Assembly: GCA_027343695.1 (NCBI GenBank)
Contig: DAHWKJ010000079.1
Span: forward strand, 1 to 32,285
Length of the DNA stretch: 32,285 nt
Direction: 5' to 3'
Source: Sulfobacillus sp.
GTDB taxonomy: Bacteria; Bacillota; Sulfobacillia; Sulfobacillales; Sulfobacillaceae
Shown here: piece after piece, positions 1 to 6,934 of the stretch
Position numbering within the stretch: position 1 is the first letter of the stretch
Layout: each line of letters starts with the position of its first letter
Made by a program: the position numbers and the translations under genes
Notes under the pieces: model-generated
Seen by the model: only the letters and a program-made list of their open reading frames with translations
Databases searched by the model: none
What the model was told of the DNA's origin: nothing

Positions 1-204
1 GCGTTTCGAGCCGGATAGGACAATAATGGGATTAGCAAATTTGGGGAGTGGGTCTCGTGGTCACGTACGACATCATGGACTTGCATGTCTCAACTTGGGA
101 TGAAGACACGCTTCAATGTACGTTAGGCGACCACTCGCCAAATATCCGGCTCCGAACGCACGCTCTAAACGCTATAGTCATCCTCTTTATCCCTACGGAG
201 AGCA
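1..204. other. Left-edge stretch without a recognisable gene
   Basis: No frame gives a convincing protein, and I see no RNA gene, strong hairpin or promoter. It lies downstream of the leftward acetyltransferase gene, so it may be its 3' untranslated region or spacer. Confidence 0.4.
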
Positions 205-660
205 CTACACTGTAAGTTGGAGCAATGGGAGGAATCTCCCTGGGATGGACCCCGATGGTGTCAGCCCAACACGCTCTGCCCCCATAGCACGATAGAAATT
301 CTCGGCATGGGGTTCGGCATCGATAGAGATTGTCTTAACATTAAGAGACTGCGCAGTGTGGCGCAGATGCTCCCAAAGCTTTCTCCCGATGCCCTGCTTT
401 AACCATTTTGGGGACACATAGAGGTAGTCCAATACCCCGTTGGACTCTTCTACAGTCAGTCCGTAAAATCCAGCAATTTGCTCATCGAGTATAGCGACAA
501 AGACTTCACAGGACCGTATGTAACCAACGGTAATGGTAAGTTCCTCACGACACTTCTCCATAAACGCTTCATCATATCCCCACACTGCTTTTGATACTAA
601 TGCGAGAGCAGTCAACCTACTTGCCTCATCTAATTTGGCTCTTCGTATCTGTACATCCAT
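205..660 (-). CDS. GNAT-family N-acetyltransferase
   Basis: This is a 151-residue protein of the usual length for a single GNAT domain, which transfers an acetyl group from acetyl-CoA to an amine. The acetyl-CoA binding motif A is clear: a beta strand (LDYLYVSPKW) is followed by the pyrophosphate loop QGIGRKLWEHL, then the strand TISIDAEPHAENFYRAMGA, which is the typical GNAT C-terminal part. The frame opens at 675, but a GGAGGT sequence lies inside its first codons and sits 7 nt before the ATG at 660, so 660 is the better start. The substrate cannot be told from sequence. The gene stands alone and points left, away from the sulfur genes. Confidence 0.85.
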   Translation of the reverse strand: MDVQIRRAKLDEASRLTALALVSKAVWGYDEAFMEKCREELTITVGYIRSCEVFVAILDEQIAGFYGLTVEESNGVLDYLYVSPKWLKQGIGRKLWEHLRHTAQSLNVKTISIDAEPHAENFYRAMGAERVGLTPSGSIPGRFLPLLQLTV

Positions 661-675
661 TCTTGCGACCTCCAT

Positions 676-1088
676 CTGAGTTACAGGAGAAACATCGTGG
701 TTGCATTATCTTATCAACAAAGAAGAAGGCAGGCGCTACGATCAACCACACCATACGATTTTTTATCCGCATGAGGATAAAGCCGAAAACGATCTGACCA
801 ATCACGAAATACGGATACCCATAAAATGTTGCACGAGTTAATTGAGCGTGTGGCGGATCGTGACCACGAGAGAATATCGAGTTGTCACGGAATCGTCAAA
901 ACGAGGGTATTTGAGACGCGTTTTCCGGGGAGTATCGTGAGGTTGCGGGCTGTTTTGCGTCTGTGCGTGTCCACTCCGAGAGGAGTGACCCGCCTCGCTT
1001 GCGCTTTGTCTGTAATTTTATTAGAATTATCTGAGTATCTCGATAATCGTGAGGAGTATGGGGTCTCGGTGGGAGCCAGGAGGGGGTC
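676..1088. other. Intergenic region with short palindromes and a possible promoter
   Basis: I see no credible gene here; the open frames lack family resemblance. The stretch holds a 6-bp-arm palindrome (CACTCC, 4-nt spacer, GGAGTG, 972-987). It also holds a possible promoter TTGCGC (999-1004), 17-nt spacer, TAGAAT (1022-1027). Overlapping the -10 box is a second palindrome with ATTATC at 1026-1031 and GATAAT at 1042-1047. That position would suit a repressor operator for the gene at 1089. A weak TTTATCC/GGATAAA hairpin lies at 762-781. Confidence 0.35.
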
Positions 1089-1418
1089 ATGCAACTTCTT
1101 TGCTATGGCTTTTCATGGGATGATCACGTGATCCGTATATCGGAAGTCGTTCGTCGATCGGTGATCGGCGAGGAAATCCGGATTTATACGGACACCGATG
1201 CGATGGTGCCGGATATGCGGGCATTCGCCAGGATAACCGGCAATCGGGTGGTCGACATCTCTTTGGAACATCCCGTTATGATTGACTTGGTTCCGGGTCC
1301 AAACCGCGTGTATTCGCCGCGGTCAGATGGGATCCGGGCCACGGTTAAGTCGTGGGTGATTGTCTTAAAGATCCTACCGACCAATCGTCTTCATCCGGGA
1401 AGCTCTACCCATAATTAA
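1089..1418 (+). CDS. Possible TusA-like protein lacking the CPxP motif
   Basis: This 109-residue frame has a strong ribosome site (AGGAGGGGG just before the ATG). Residues about 17-55 read like the second half of a TusA/SirA fold: a helix, a G-E-E-I-R-I-Y strand, a T-D-x-D/P-like turn, the helix MRAFARITGN and the strand RVVDIS. The active-site Cys-Pro of true TusA is absent. The only nearby cysteine (C5) is in CYGF and does not align at the usual spacing. If real, it cannot act as a normal persulfide carrier, though it might be a regulatory or structural TusA-like protein. The gene converges on the csoR-like gene with a 14-nt overlap. An unrelated hypothetical protein or a spurious frame are alternatives. 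Confidence 0.42.
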   Translation: MQLLCYGFSWDDHVIRISEVVRRSVIGEEIRIYTDTDAMVPDMRAFARITGNRVVDISLEHPVMIDLVPGPNRVYSPRSDGIRATVKSWVIVLKILPTNRLHPGSSTHN

Positions 1419-1689
1419 TGAGTTCTTTAATGGCCTTACGGATAGCGTCGGAATCGTCGTGGCGATCCACGATCGAGGTGACCCGTTCGGCTACGCTACA
1501 GGCGCTCACAATTCGTGAAATTTGTTTGATAGCGCCTTCGATCGCAGCGACTTGGATGAGTACAGATTGACAGGATTTCTCCTCTAAGACCATGGTCTGG
1601 ATTCCGCGGACTTGACCTTCGATGCGCCTTAATCGCCGCATTAGGTCATCGACATCCCAAAACACTTCGCGATTAGTATCCATGTCCAT
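1405..1689 (-). CDS. CsoR/RcnR/CstR-family repressor (DUF156), atypical cysteines
   Basis: This 94-residue all-helical protein carries the DUF156 hallmark helix LMRRLRRIEGQVRGIQTMV. The family consists of small tetrameric DNA-binding repressors that sense Cu(I), Ni/Co, formaldehyde or persulfides. The first ligand cysteine, C40 in EKSC, is conserved. The second cysteine is C64, 24 residues later. CsoR has His at about +25 and Cys at +29, and CstR has Cys at +29, so the sensor site is non-canonical. The start ATG overlaps the stop of the upstream gene as TAATG, indicating translational coupling. Its place by sulfur genes makes a thiol or persulfide sensor plausible, but the inducer is unknown. 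Confidence 0.85.
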   Translation of the reverse strand: MDMDTNREVFWDVDDLMRRLRRIEGQVRGIQTMVLEEKSCQSVLIQVAAIEGAIKQISRIVSACSVAERVTSIVDRHDDSDAIRKAIKELINYG

Positions 1690-2036
1690 TAAAGGGACTC
1701 CCTTCGTTCCGAAGATTGTGACTGGTCAACTCGTTGGTTCCACGTGGTCCAGGCGTCACGCGGTTTTAGGTGTTCGAGCTCCCAAGCCGCATACCAGAGA
1801 AGTGCCCGCAGTTCGGATTCTTGAATGCCGACGGATTGGGCTAGCTGAGGAACCATTGGGGAGGTCTCTAGTTCCTTGAGCAGGGAAGGGACGTCGCGCC
1901 CAGTTTTTCGTACATAGGGGTTCCCTTCATACTTGTCTGTCTCGTGCCCGATTTCTTTGAACACGATCCACAGCGGGAATTGAGGATTGGTGCGATTGTC
2001 TTCCCAGTATTCGGTTCGTAATTGGTCCTCGTTCAC
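1689..2036 (-). CDS. Hypothetical protein coupled to the CsoR-like repressor
   Basis: This protein is about 115 residues from a GTG at 2036, which has GGGGAGG 8 nt upstream. An ATG at 2072 is possible but has no ribosome site. I do not recognise the family. The N-terminal half is mixed and rich in aromatic and charged residues (EYWEDN, FPLWIVFKEIGHE). The C-terminal half looks helical, and DVPSLLKELE...SELRALLWYAAWELEHL is loosely reminiscent of the DUF433 helix-turn-helix-like tail. The gene ends exactly where the repressor begins (TAATG), so the two form one small operon. Confidence 0.55.
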   Translation of the reverse strand: MNEDQLRTEYWEDNRTNPQFPLWIVFKEIGHETDKYEGNPYVRKTGRDVPSLLKELETSPMVPQLAQSVGIQESELRALLWYAAWELEHLKPRDAWTTWNQRVDQSQSSERRESL

Positions 2037-2102
2037 CAAAACCGCCTCCCCGGCTATCATACCGTATTCCATAAAGATTTCACAATTGTTTCAACACGGA
2101 AC

Positions 2103-2150
2103 ACCCTTCTCATGGCACTGCTTTGGTGAGCAACAGGCCGTGAGAAGGGT
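2103..2150. terminator. Inverted repeat between the ferritin-like gene and the repressor operon
   Basis: A perfect 10-bp inverted repeat (ACCCTTCTCA at 2103-2112, TGAGAAGGGT at 2141-2150) extends inward to about 14 pairs with one G-T pair, around a 20-nt loop. It lies just after the stop of the leftward ferritin-like gene and upstream of the next leftward gene. It may therefore end or attenuate that transcript. There is no good T-run on either strand, so an operator or mRNA-stability hairpin is also possible. Confidence 0.45.
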
Positions 2151-2177
2151 GGGTTTATGGAACTTGAGAGGCGATGG

Positions 2178-2981
2178 TCAGGTTTGCGTGTGATACTGTT
2201 CTTGAGCCACAATCCGGTCAATGGTGGGGATTAGAGATGGCATGGCTTGCAAGGCCCACGTTCGCATTTCGTGATAAAGAGAGGTTTCGGTTTGTTCGCC
2301 ATCGGCGATAGATTGAGTGTCGAGGTCCGGAAATTTGGGAGTGAGGCCGATGAGCCCCATGCGTTTTCCGATCCATCCTAAGTGGCGCATTTCGTCGATG
2401 GATCGCTCCTCCATGTCCATCCCCATTTGATCTTTGTGGTCTTCCATAAAGGACTTCAACAAGTAAGCCATCATTTGTTGGTATTCGACGTGGATGGTTT
2501 GTTGCAGCGTTTGGGCAATCTTGGCGGTCTCCTGTGCAGGCTGCTCCGAATGTACTGGTTCTCCGTGGCTTTGATTGAGAAGTTCTTGGAACTGGCGCAA
2601 GTGGTCGCGTTCGTCTACGACAATACGTTCTAAGAGCGCCTTCACTGGATCTAAAGGGATCGCCTCCACATGCCTTTGGTATTGGTCTATCGCGTGAATC
2701 TCTGCCTCGACATCTTTTTTCATGGCCGCCGTTAAATCTGCCACGGGGCTCACCTCTGGCGTCGCCAGATTCGGGGTACCACCGAGTTGTGCGATGGTAT
2801 GCCCAAGCCACTTGAAGTGGCGCATTTCGTCGTTGGCGATTTCGAGGATCTGGTGTCCGTATTGCCGTGCTACGGTCCATGCGTGGGTCAGGTAATACAA
2901 AATGGCGTCGTGCTCACCGTATAAATCCTGGTTTAAGAGCTCAATGACCTGGTTATTTTCCTGGTGATTTCGCTCGCTCAT
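2178..2981 (-). CDS. Tandem ferritin-like (bacterioferritin/rubrerythrin-type) diiron protein
   Basis: The 267 residues hold two ferritin-like four-helix domains in a row. Domain 1 (about 10-135) has the full set of diiron ligands: E23, E52xxH55, E94 and E124xxH127. Domain 2 (about 155-267) repeats the pattern with E166, E197xxH200, E238 and E261xxH264. Such proteins bind or oxidise iron or reduce peroxide. Two fused domains are about twice the size of a bacterioferritin subunit and would pack as a pseudo-dimer. There is no heme or rubredoxin segment. The start ATG follows GAGGGGGCC. A long inverted repeat at 3015-3048 upstream could be its operator. An iron or oxidative-stress role would fit life in iron-rich acid water, which is inference. 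Confidence 0.85.
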   Translation of the reverse strand: MSERNHQENNQVIELLNQDLYGEHDAILYYLTHAWTVARQYGHQILEIANDEMRHFKWLGHTIAQLGGTPNLATPEVSPVADLTAAMKKDVEAEIHAIDQYQRHVEAIPLDPVKALLERIVVDERDHLRQFQELLNQSHGEPVHSEQPAQETAKIAQTLQQTIHVEYQQMMAYLLKSFMEDHKDQMGMDMEERSIDEMRHLGWIGKRMGLIGLTPKFPDLDTQSIADGEQTETSLYHEMRTWALQAMPSLIPTIDRIVAQEQYHTQT

Positions 2982-3014
2982 AAATTTGGCCCCCTCGTGA
3001 GATTTGGTTTAGGA

Positions 3015-3048
3015 TGCCGGTTGGCATTGGAGTTTATGCCAATCGGCA
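3015..3048. promoter_or_regulatory. 13-bp inverted repeat upstream of the ferritin-like gene
   Basis: Arms TGCCGGTTGGCAT (3015-3027) and ATGCCAATCGGCA (3036-3048) match at 12 of 13 positions, and the odd pair is G-T. The spacer is 8 nt. It begins 34 bp upstream of the leftward ferritin-like start and lies about 190 bp upstream of the rightward ligase gene. It is followed by a smaller palindrome, ATCGC-GA-GCGAT. No T-run follows, so an operator in the divergent promoter region is more likely than a terminator. Confidence 0.5.
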
Positions 3049-3165
3049 GAGATCGCGAGCGATAAGGACAAGGTCGGTATTTTGGAAGAATACAGATGTT
3101 AAGCGGACGTGTCGCAATATCAGTGGATTCTGGATAATCCATTACAAAATAGAGAGAAAAATCTG

Positions 3166-3194
3166 TTGAACAGGCAGGAATTCAAAAATTTAAC
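3166..3194 (+). promoter_or_regulatory. Possible sigma-A promoter for the lipoate assembly operon
   Basis: TTGAAC (3166-3171), a 17-nt spacer and TTTAAC (3189-3194) fit a moderate vegetative promoter about 40 bp upstream of the first ligase start. The surrounding sequence is AT-rich. Confidence 0.4.
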
Positions 3195-3235
3195 TCGAAT
3201 AAAGTAAATGGTGCAACAATTCTGAGGTGATAACC

Positions 3236-4240
3236 ATGTTGCCGTTATATCAACTGGGTGGAGTGGATTGGATCACCACGCAGGCGCTGTATCACGGAAT
3301 CGCCGAGATGGACGAAGAGGCCATCGTGTTGTGTTGGCCGACGTCACCTTATGTGTCGCTCGGCTGTCACCAAGATGGGGATGAATGGGATTCTTCTTGT
3401 GGGTTCCCCGCGCTGCGACGTCGAGTGGGTGGAAGTCTGGTCTATTTGGATGCAGACCAAGTGTTTTTTCAAGTGATTTTGGATGCCGAGAGACTTTCGT
3501 CGGCGTGTCGACCCGTGGACTGGTATCATTTAGCGCTCGATCCGGTTGTCGCTTATCTGGGTGACTTGGGATTGGTGGCGACATTACGCCCTCCGGCCGA
3601 CATCCTGCTCGGGGACCGAAAAGTCTCTGGGAATGCAGGGGGGCAAATCGACAGCAAGATGGTGATCGTCGGCAACCTCTTACTATCCTTTCCACATGCT
3701 GTCATGGCTCGAGTACGCAACGCGCCGAATCAAATCTTGCGCCAAGCTTTTGCCGCGAGCTTGGCAGAGCATCTGGTGACGCTTCGCGATATCCCGGGGT
3801 ATGGGGATCTGACGGCTGGCCGCGTCATGGAAGGATTGGGTGACCGATATGCCAAGCATCTCGGTGCGATTCACTGTGAGGCGCCATGGAGCCGTTGGGC
3901 CGAGACGTTGGAGCGGGTATCCCTGGAGTTACAAGATCCCGCCTGGCTCAAGGCAGCCGGGATGCGGTTACCTTATCACCAGATTAAAGTTCGCGAAGGG
4001 GTGTATCTCCGTTCGCCGCGCGTCCATGAAAATGACCCGAAGGCATCCTTGGTTATCGAATTTCATTCGGATGAGGGTACCGTTCACCGCGTGTGGGGAT
4101 GTGACGAGATAGACCCGCGGGGTCTACCGCTAACGGGTAGGATGTTGTCTGAAATATCTGTCCCAGAGGATATCAAGGAGGTGCTCACCGCGTTGGTGGA
4201 TCTTCGATCCGATCCTGTCGTGGGGGCATCGAATCGGTAG
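3236..4240 (+). CDS. Lipoate-protein ligase-like protein 1, divergent member
   Basis: This 334-residue member of the LplA/LipB/BirA fold resembles the sLpl ligases of sHdr loci, which attach octanoate or lipoate to LbpA. The start ATG at 3236 has GAGGTGA 5 nt upstream, better than the GTG at 3227. The family motif RRxxGGGxVYxD appears as RRVGGSLVYLDADQ and the adenylate-lysine region as ADILLGDRKVSGNAGG. So the GGG is GGS and the usual Asn of ND(I/V) is Ala, while the Lys and SG are kept. The C-terminal accessory region is also diverged from the two other ligases in the window. It precedes LbpA1 by 37 nt. It may be an active ligase with altered specificity, an octanoyltransferase or a helper. 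Confidence 0.8.
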   Translation: MLPLYQLGGVDWITTQALYHGIAEMDEEAIVLCWPTSPYVSLGCHQDGDEWDSSCGFPALRRRVGGSLVYLDADQVFFQVILDAERLSSACRPVDWYHLALDPVVAYLGDLGLVATLRPPADILLGDRKVSGNAGGQIDSKMVIVGNLLLSFPHAVMARVRNAPNQILRQAFAASLAEHLVTLRDIPGYGDLTAGRVMEGLGDRYAKHLGAIHCEAPWSRWAETLERVSLELQDPAWLKAAGMRLPYHQIKVREGVYLRSPRVHENDPKASLVIEFHSDEGTVHRVWGCDEIDPRGLPLTGRMLSEISVPEDIKEVLTALVDLRSDPVVGASNR

Positions 4241-4277
4241 GAATCGATCAAAAACATAGGAGGGATAGATAAAAACC

Positions 4278-4703
4278 ATGGCCACTTCAAAAACCACGGC
4301 ATGGACCGTGAAAGATGATCGCCGGTATGATACCCGCCATCATTGGGTCAAGACCGGGGAACGATTACTAACGGTGGGGATCACGGATTATACCCAGGAT
4401 ACGGCGGGGGAGATTCTCTATGTCGCGTTGCCCGAGCCGGGCACGACACTGGTTCAGGGGAAGCCCTTTGGATCGATTGAATCCGGTAAGTGGGTTGGAC
4501 AATTATATGCTCCCTGCGATGGAACTGTTATTGCGGCGAATGATCAATTGGCACAGGAGCCCGACTTGCTGAACCGGGACCCATATCAAACCGGATGGTT
4601 AATTAAAATGGCCGCCTCATCCGAAGATGCCTGGGAAAATTTGCTGACTCCCGACGCGTATCGTGAACACTTGGCGGGTTTGGACGAGCCGGGTAATGGC
4701 TAA
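4278..4703 (+). CDS. lbpA: Lipoate-binding protein LbpA1 (GcvH-like)
   Basis: This 141-residue single lipoyl domain resembles the glycine cleavage H protein. The lipoyl-lysine is K71 in IESGKWVGQL, the ESGKW form common in LbpA rather than the ES(V)KA form common in GcvH. No other glycine cleavage genes are nearby, but lipoate ligases and sHdr genes are, which supports LbpA. In the sHdr pathway LbpA is the soluble lipoylated partner of the complex. Unlike the two later LbpA copies, it has no cysteine near either end. AGGAGGG lies 13 nt upstream, a rather long spacing. Its last codons overlap the start of the next ligase by 8 nt, so translation is probably coupled. Confidence 0.88.
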   Translation: MATSKTTAWTVKDDRRYDTRHHWVKTGERLLTVGITDYTQDTAGEILYVALPEPGTTLVQGKPFGSIESGKWVGQLYAPCDGTVIAANDQLAQEPDLLNRDPYQTGWLIKMAASSEDAWENLLTPDAYREHLAGLDEPGNG

Positions 4704-5817
4704 TCGATGGCGACTTTTAGATCTGGGGCCGTTGCCGGCATGGCGCCAAATGGCTTTAGATGCCGTCGTGATACGTCATCGGGCTCAAGGCAAGACGCCA
4801 AACACCTTGCGATTTATGCAGTTTCAGCCCCATGCGGCACTGGTGGGCTATCACCAAGCTCTATCGCGGGAAATACACCAGGACGTGGCTCACCGGTTGG
4901 GCATTGAATTGGGACGTCGGATTACGGGGGGCGGCGCCATTTATATGGATGCTCGCCAATTAGGCTGGGAGATCTGTTTAGGACAGGAGGTTGACGCGTT
5001 ATCGGTCGACCCGGATGCGGTGTACCGAACACTCTCCGAGATTGTCGTACAAGCGCTGAAGCGTTGGGACATTCCTGCACAGTTTCGGCCCGTCAACGAT
5101 GTTGAAGTAAAGGGCAGAAAAATTTCCGGAACGGGGGGCGTGCAGTGGGACTCCGCGTTCATATATCAAGGCACCTTGCTCGTCGATTTTGACGTGGCGA
5201 CCATGCTCCAGGTACTCAAACTGCCGATCGAGAAACTTACGGATAAAGTGATTCGATCATTTCAGGAACGTGTCGTCACCATGGCGGAACTGTTGGGACA
5301 GGCGCCGCCGATGATGGAGGTGAAGGCCGCCATCATCGAGGCATTGGAGCGGGTGCTGGATGTTGAACTGGTCCCAGGGGTGCTAACCGAGGAAGAAGAG
5401 CAAGACTGGCTTACCAGTCAAGAATCGTACCGGCAGCCCGATTGGATAGACAGGCGGCGACCGCCGCACCCGGATTACCGATTGGTGGAAGTGGCATATA
5501 AAGCTCCCGGGGGTCTTATGCGCGCGGCATTGCAATTGGATGAGTCGAGACAACGGATTCAACGCGCCTTTATCACCGGAGATTTTTTCGTTGAACCCCA
5601 CCGCGCGGTGCTGGATTTAGAGGCCGAGCTCAAAGATGCTCCAATGCAGGTGGGGGCGCTTCAGCAACGTATTCATCGGCACTATGCTGCGGGTCCGAAA
5701 TATTTGGGGGTGACCGAAGAACACTGGATGAACCTATTGCGAAAAGCCTTAATGACTGATCCGGCCAGAGATTCATCCGGCCACACAGGAGGACTGATAG
5801 CCCATGGCGACGCGTGA
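4696..5817 (+). CDS. Lipoate-protein ligase 2 (sLpl(AB)-type)
   Basis: This 373-residue ligase has the catalytic N-domain and a C-terminal accessory domain in one chain, as in sLpl(AB). Conserved motifs are RRITGGGAIYMDARQ, the lysine loop NDVEVKGRKISGTGG and, in the C-domain, EVAYKAPGGLMRAALQ followed by ITGDFF. The reaction activates octanoate or lipoate as adenylate and transfers it to the LbpA lysine. The start ATG at 4696 overlaps the LbpA1 stop (ATGGCTAA); an in-frame ATG at 4663 is unlikely. The 3' end overlaps the next gene by 14 nt. The adjacent LbpA and two LipS-type radical SAM genes form the standard sHdr-linked lipoate assembly set. Confidence 0.9.
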   Translation: MANRWRLLDLGPLPAWRQMALDAVVIRHRAQGKTPNTLRFMQFQPHAALVGYHQALSREIHQDVAHRLGIELGRRITGGGAIYMDARQLGWEICLGQEVDALSVDPDAVYRTLSEIVVQALKRWDIPAQFRPVNDVEVKGRKISGTGGVQWDSAFIYQGTLLVDFDVATMLQVLKLPIEKLTDKVIRSFQERVVTMAELLGQAPPMMEVKAAIIEALERVLDVELVPGVLTEEEEQDWLTSQESYRQPDWIDRRRPPHPDYRLVEVAYKAPGGLMRAALQLDESRQRIQRAFITGDFFVEPHRAVLDLEAELKDAPMQVGALQQRIHRHYAAGPKYLGVTEEHWMNLLRKALMTDPARDSSGHTGGLIAHGDA

Positions 5818-6934
5818 AGAATTACCTGTTATTGAACCCCGGCCTATTGATCCCGATACGCCCGAAAGTCCCCAATATGTGATGACATCCCTAGCCGGGG
5901 CAATTACCTTAGGCATGGAAAAGGGGAAATTTGCCCGTTCCGAAACGGTGCTGCGTGGTCTCAATATTTTAATGACCTACAAAGAGAACTGCGTGGCCAA
6001 TTGTTCCTATTGCGGGGTGTCTCGGGAGCGGCGCGTGCCGCGCGATCAAACCACCTTTATCCGCGTGAAATGGCCTCTTTATGAAGTCGATGAGTTGATT
6101 GCTAAAACGAATAGTGTGTCGCATCAAATGCGGCGACTATGTGTGGGGATGCTCGCCAATCGGCAATCGCTGCAGCATTCCATCGATATCATCGACAAGT
6201 TCCATCGCAACACGAACCTTTTAATTTCAGGTCTCATCACAGCGTCATTGATTAAGCGACGAGAGCATCTCGAAGCCATCCGGGATGCGGGAGCCGACCG
6301 GGTGGATATCGCGATTGACGCGGCGACGCCCGAACTGTTTGCCAAGCATCGCGGCCGGCCGGTCCAAGGCCCCCATCGCTGGGACCATTTCTGGTGGGTA
6401 ACCGAGGAAGCAACGCGCGTGTTTGAACCCGGTACAGTGGGAATTCACCTGGTGGCCGGACTAGGCGAAACCGAAGAGGAGCTACTGTTAGCGGCTCAGA
6501 GGGCTCAAGATCTCGGGGTGGTAACGCATCTATTTTCTTTCAATCCCGAACCCAGCACGTTGTTGGGGGACCATCCACAACCTCCGATGGGACATTACCG
6601 ACGTTGCCAATTGGGACGGTATCTTATTAACGAAATCGGCTTGAACATACACCACTTCCGGTTTAATCGAAAAGGCCAAGTGGTTGATTTCGGTTTGGAT
6701 CACGTGGTCCTCGACCGCATCGTGGAATCAGGGCGTCCCTTTGAAACGGCAGGGTGCCCGGACGAGCGAGGAGAGACGGCCTGCAACCGACCCTACGGCA
6801 ATGGGAGGCCGAGCGAGAAAATCCGCAACTTTGCGTTTGCTCCGACACCGGAGGACATCGAAGATATTCGCCAACAGTTGTGGATGGACTGGGAGGGCGA
6901 GGATGATGGCAACGTTGCCGAGTCTCTTTACTAA
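5804..6934 (+). CDS. Radical SAM protein, one half of a LipS1/LipS2-type lipoyl synthase pair
   Basis: This 376-residue radical SAM enzyme has the [4Fe-4S]/SAM motif C63-x3-C67-x2-C70 in ENCVANCSYC. A C-terminal pair C318 and C327 (GCPDERGETACNRPYG), followed by a GRPSEKIRNF segment, could hold an auxiliary cluster used as sulfur donor. It is biotin-synthase-like rather than LipA-like. It is placed next to an sLpl ligase, an LbpA and a second radical SAM gene. In the known archaeal-type pathway, LipS1 and LipS2 together insert the two sulfurs into protein-bound octanoate. I cannot assign with certainty which of the two is LipS1 and which LipS2. It starts inside the end of ligase 2 and overlaps the next gene by about 30 nt. 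Confidence 0.85.
   Translation: MATREELPVIEPRPIDPDTPESPQYVMTSLAGAITLGMEKGKFARSETVLRGLNILMTYKENCVANCSYCGVSRERRVPRDQTTFIRVKWPLYEVDELIAKTNSVSHQMRRLCVGMLANRQSLQHSIDIIDKFHRNTNLLISGLITASLIKRREHLEAIRDAGADRVDIAIDAATPELFAKHRGRPVQGPHRWDHFWWVTEEATRVFEPGTVGIHLVAGLGETEEELLLAAQRAQDLGVVTHLFSFNPEPSTLLGDHPQPPMGHYRRCQLGRYLINEIGLNIHHFRFNRKGQVVDFGLDHVVLDRIVESGRPFETAGCPDERGETACNRPYGNGRPSEKIRNFAFAPTPEDIEDIRQQLWMDWEGEDDGNVAESLY

Noticed and set aside
826..1131. 101-codon + frame upstream of the TusA-like gene
   Set aside because: Composition is not protein-like, no ribosome site is seen, and it overlaps the better supported start at 1089.
2218..2880. 220-codon frame opposite in phase to the ferritin-like gene
   Set aside because: It is a shadow frame rich in Arg and Pro with no family resemblance; the ferritin frame has full metal motifs.
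4278..4703. Glycine cleavage H protein in a glycine-degrading operon
   Set aside because: No gcvT or gcvP genes are present, and the ESGKW motif, adjacent lipoate ligases and sHdr genes favour LbpA.
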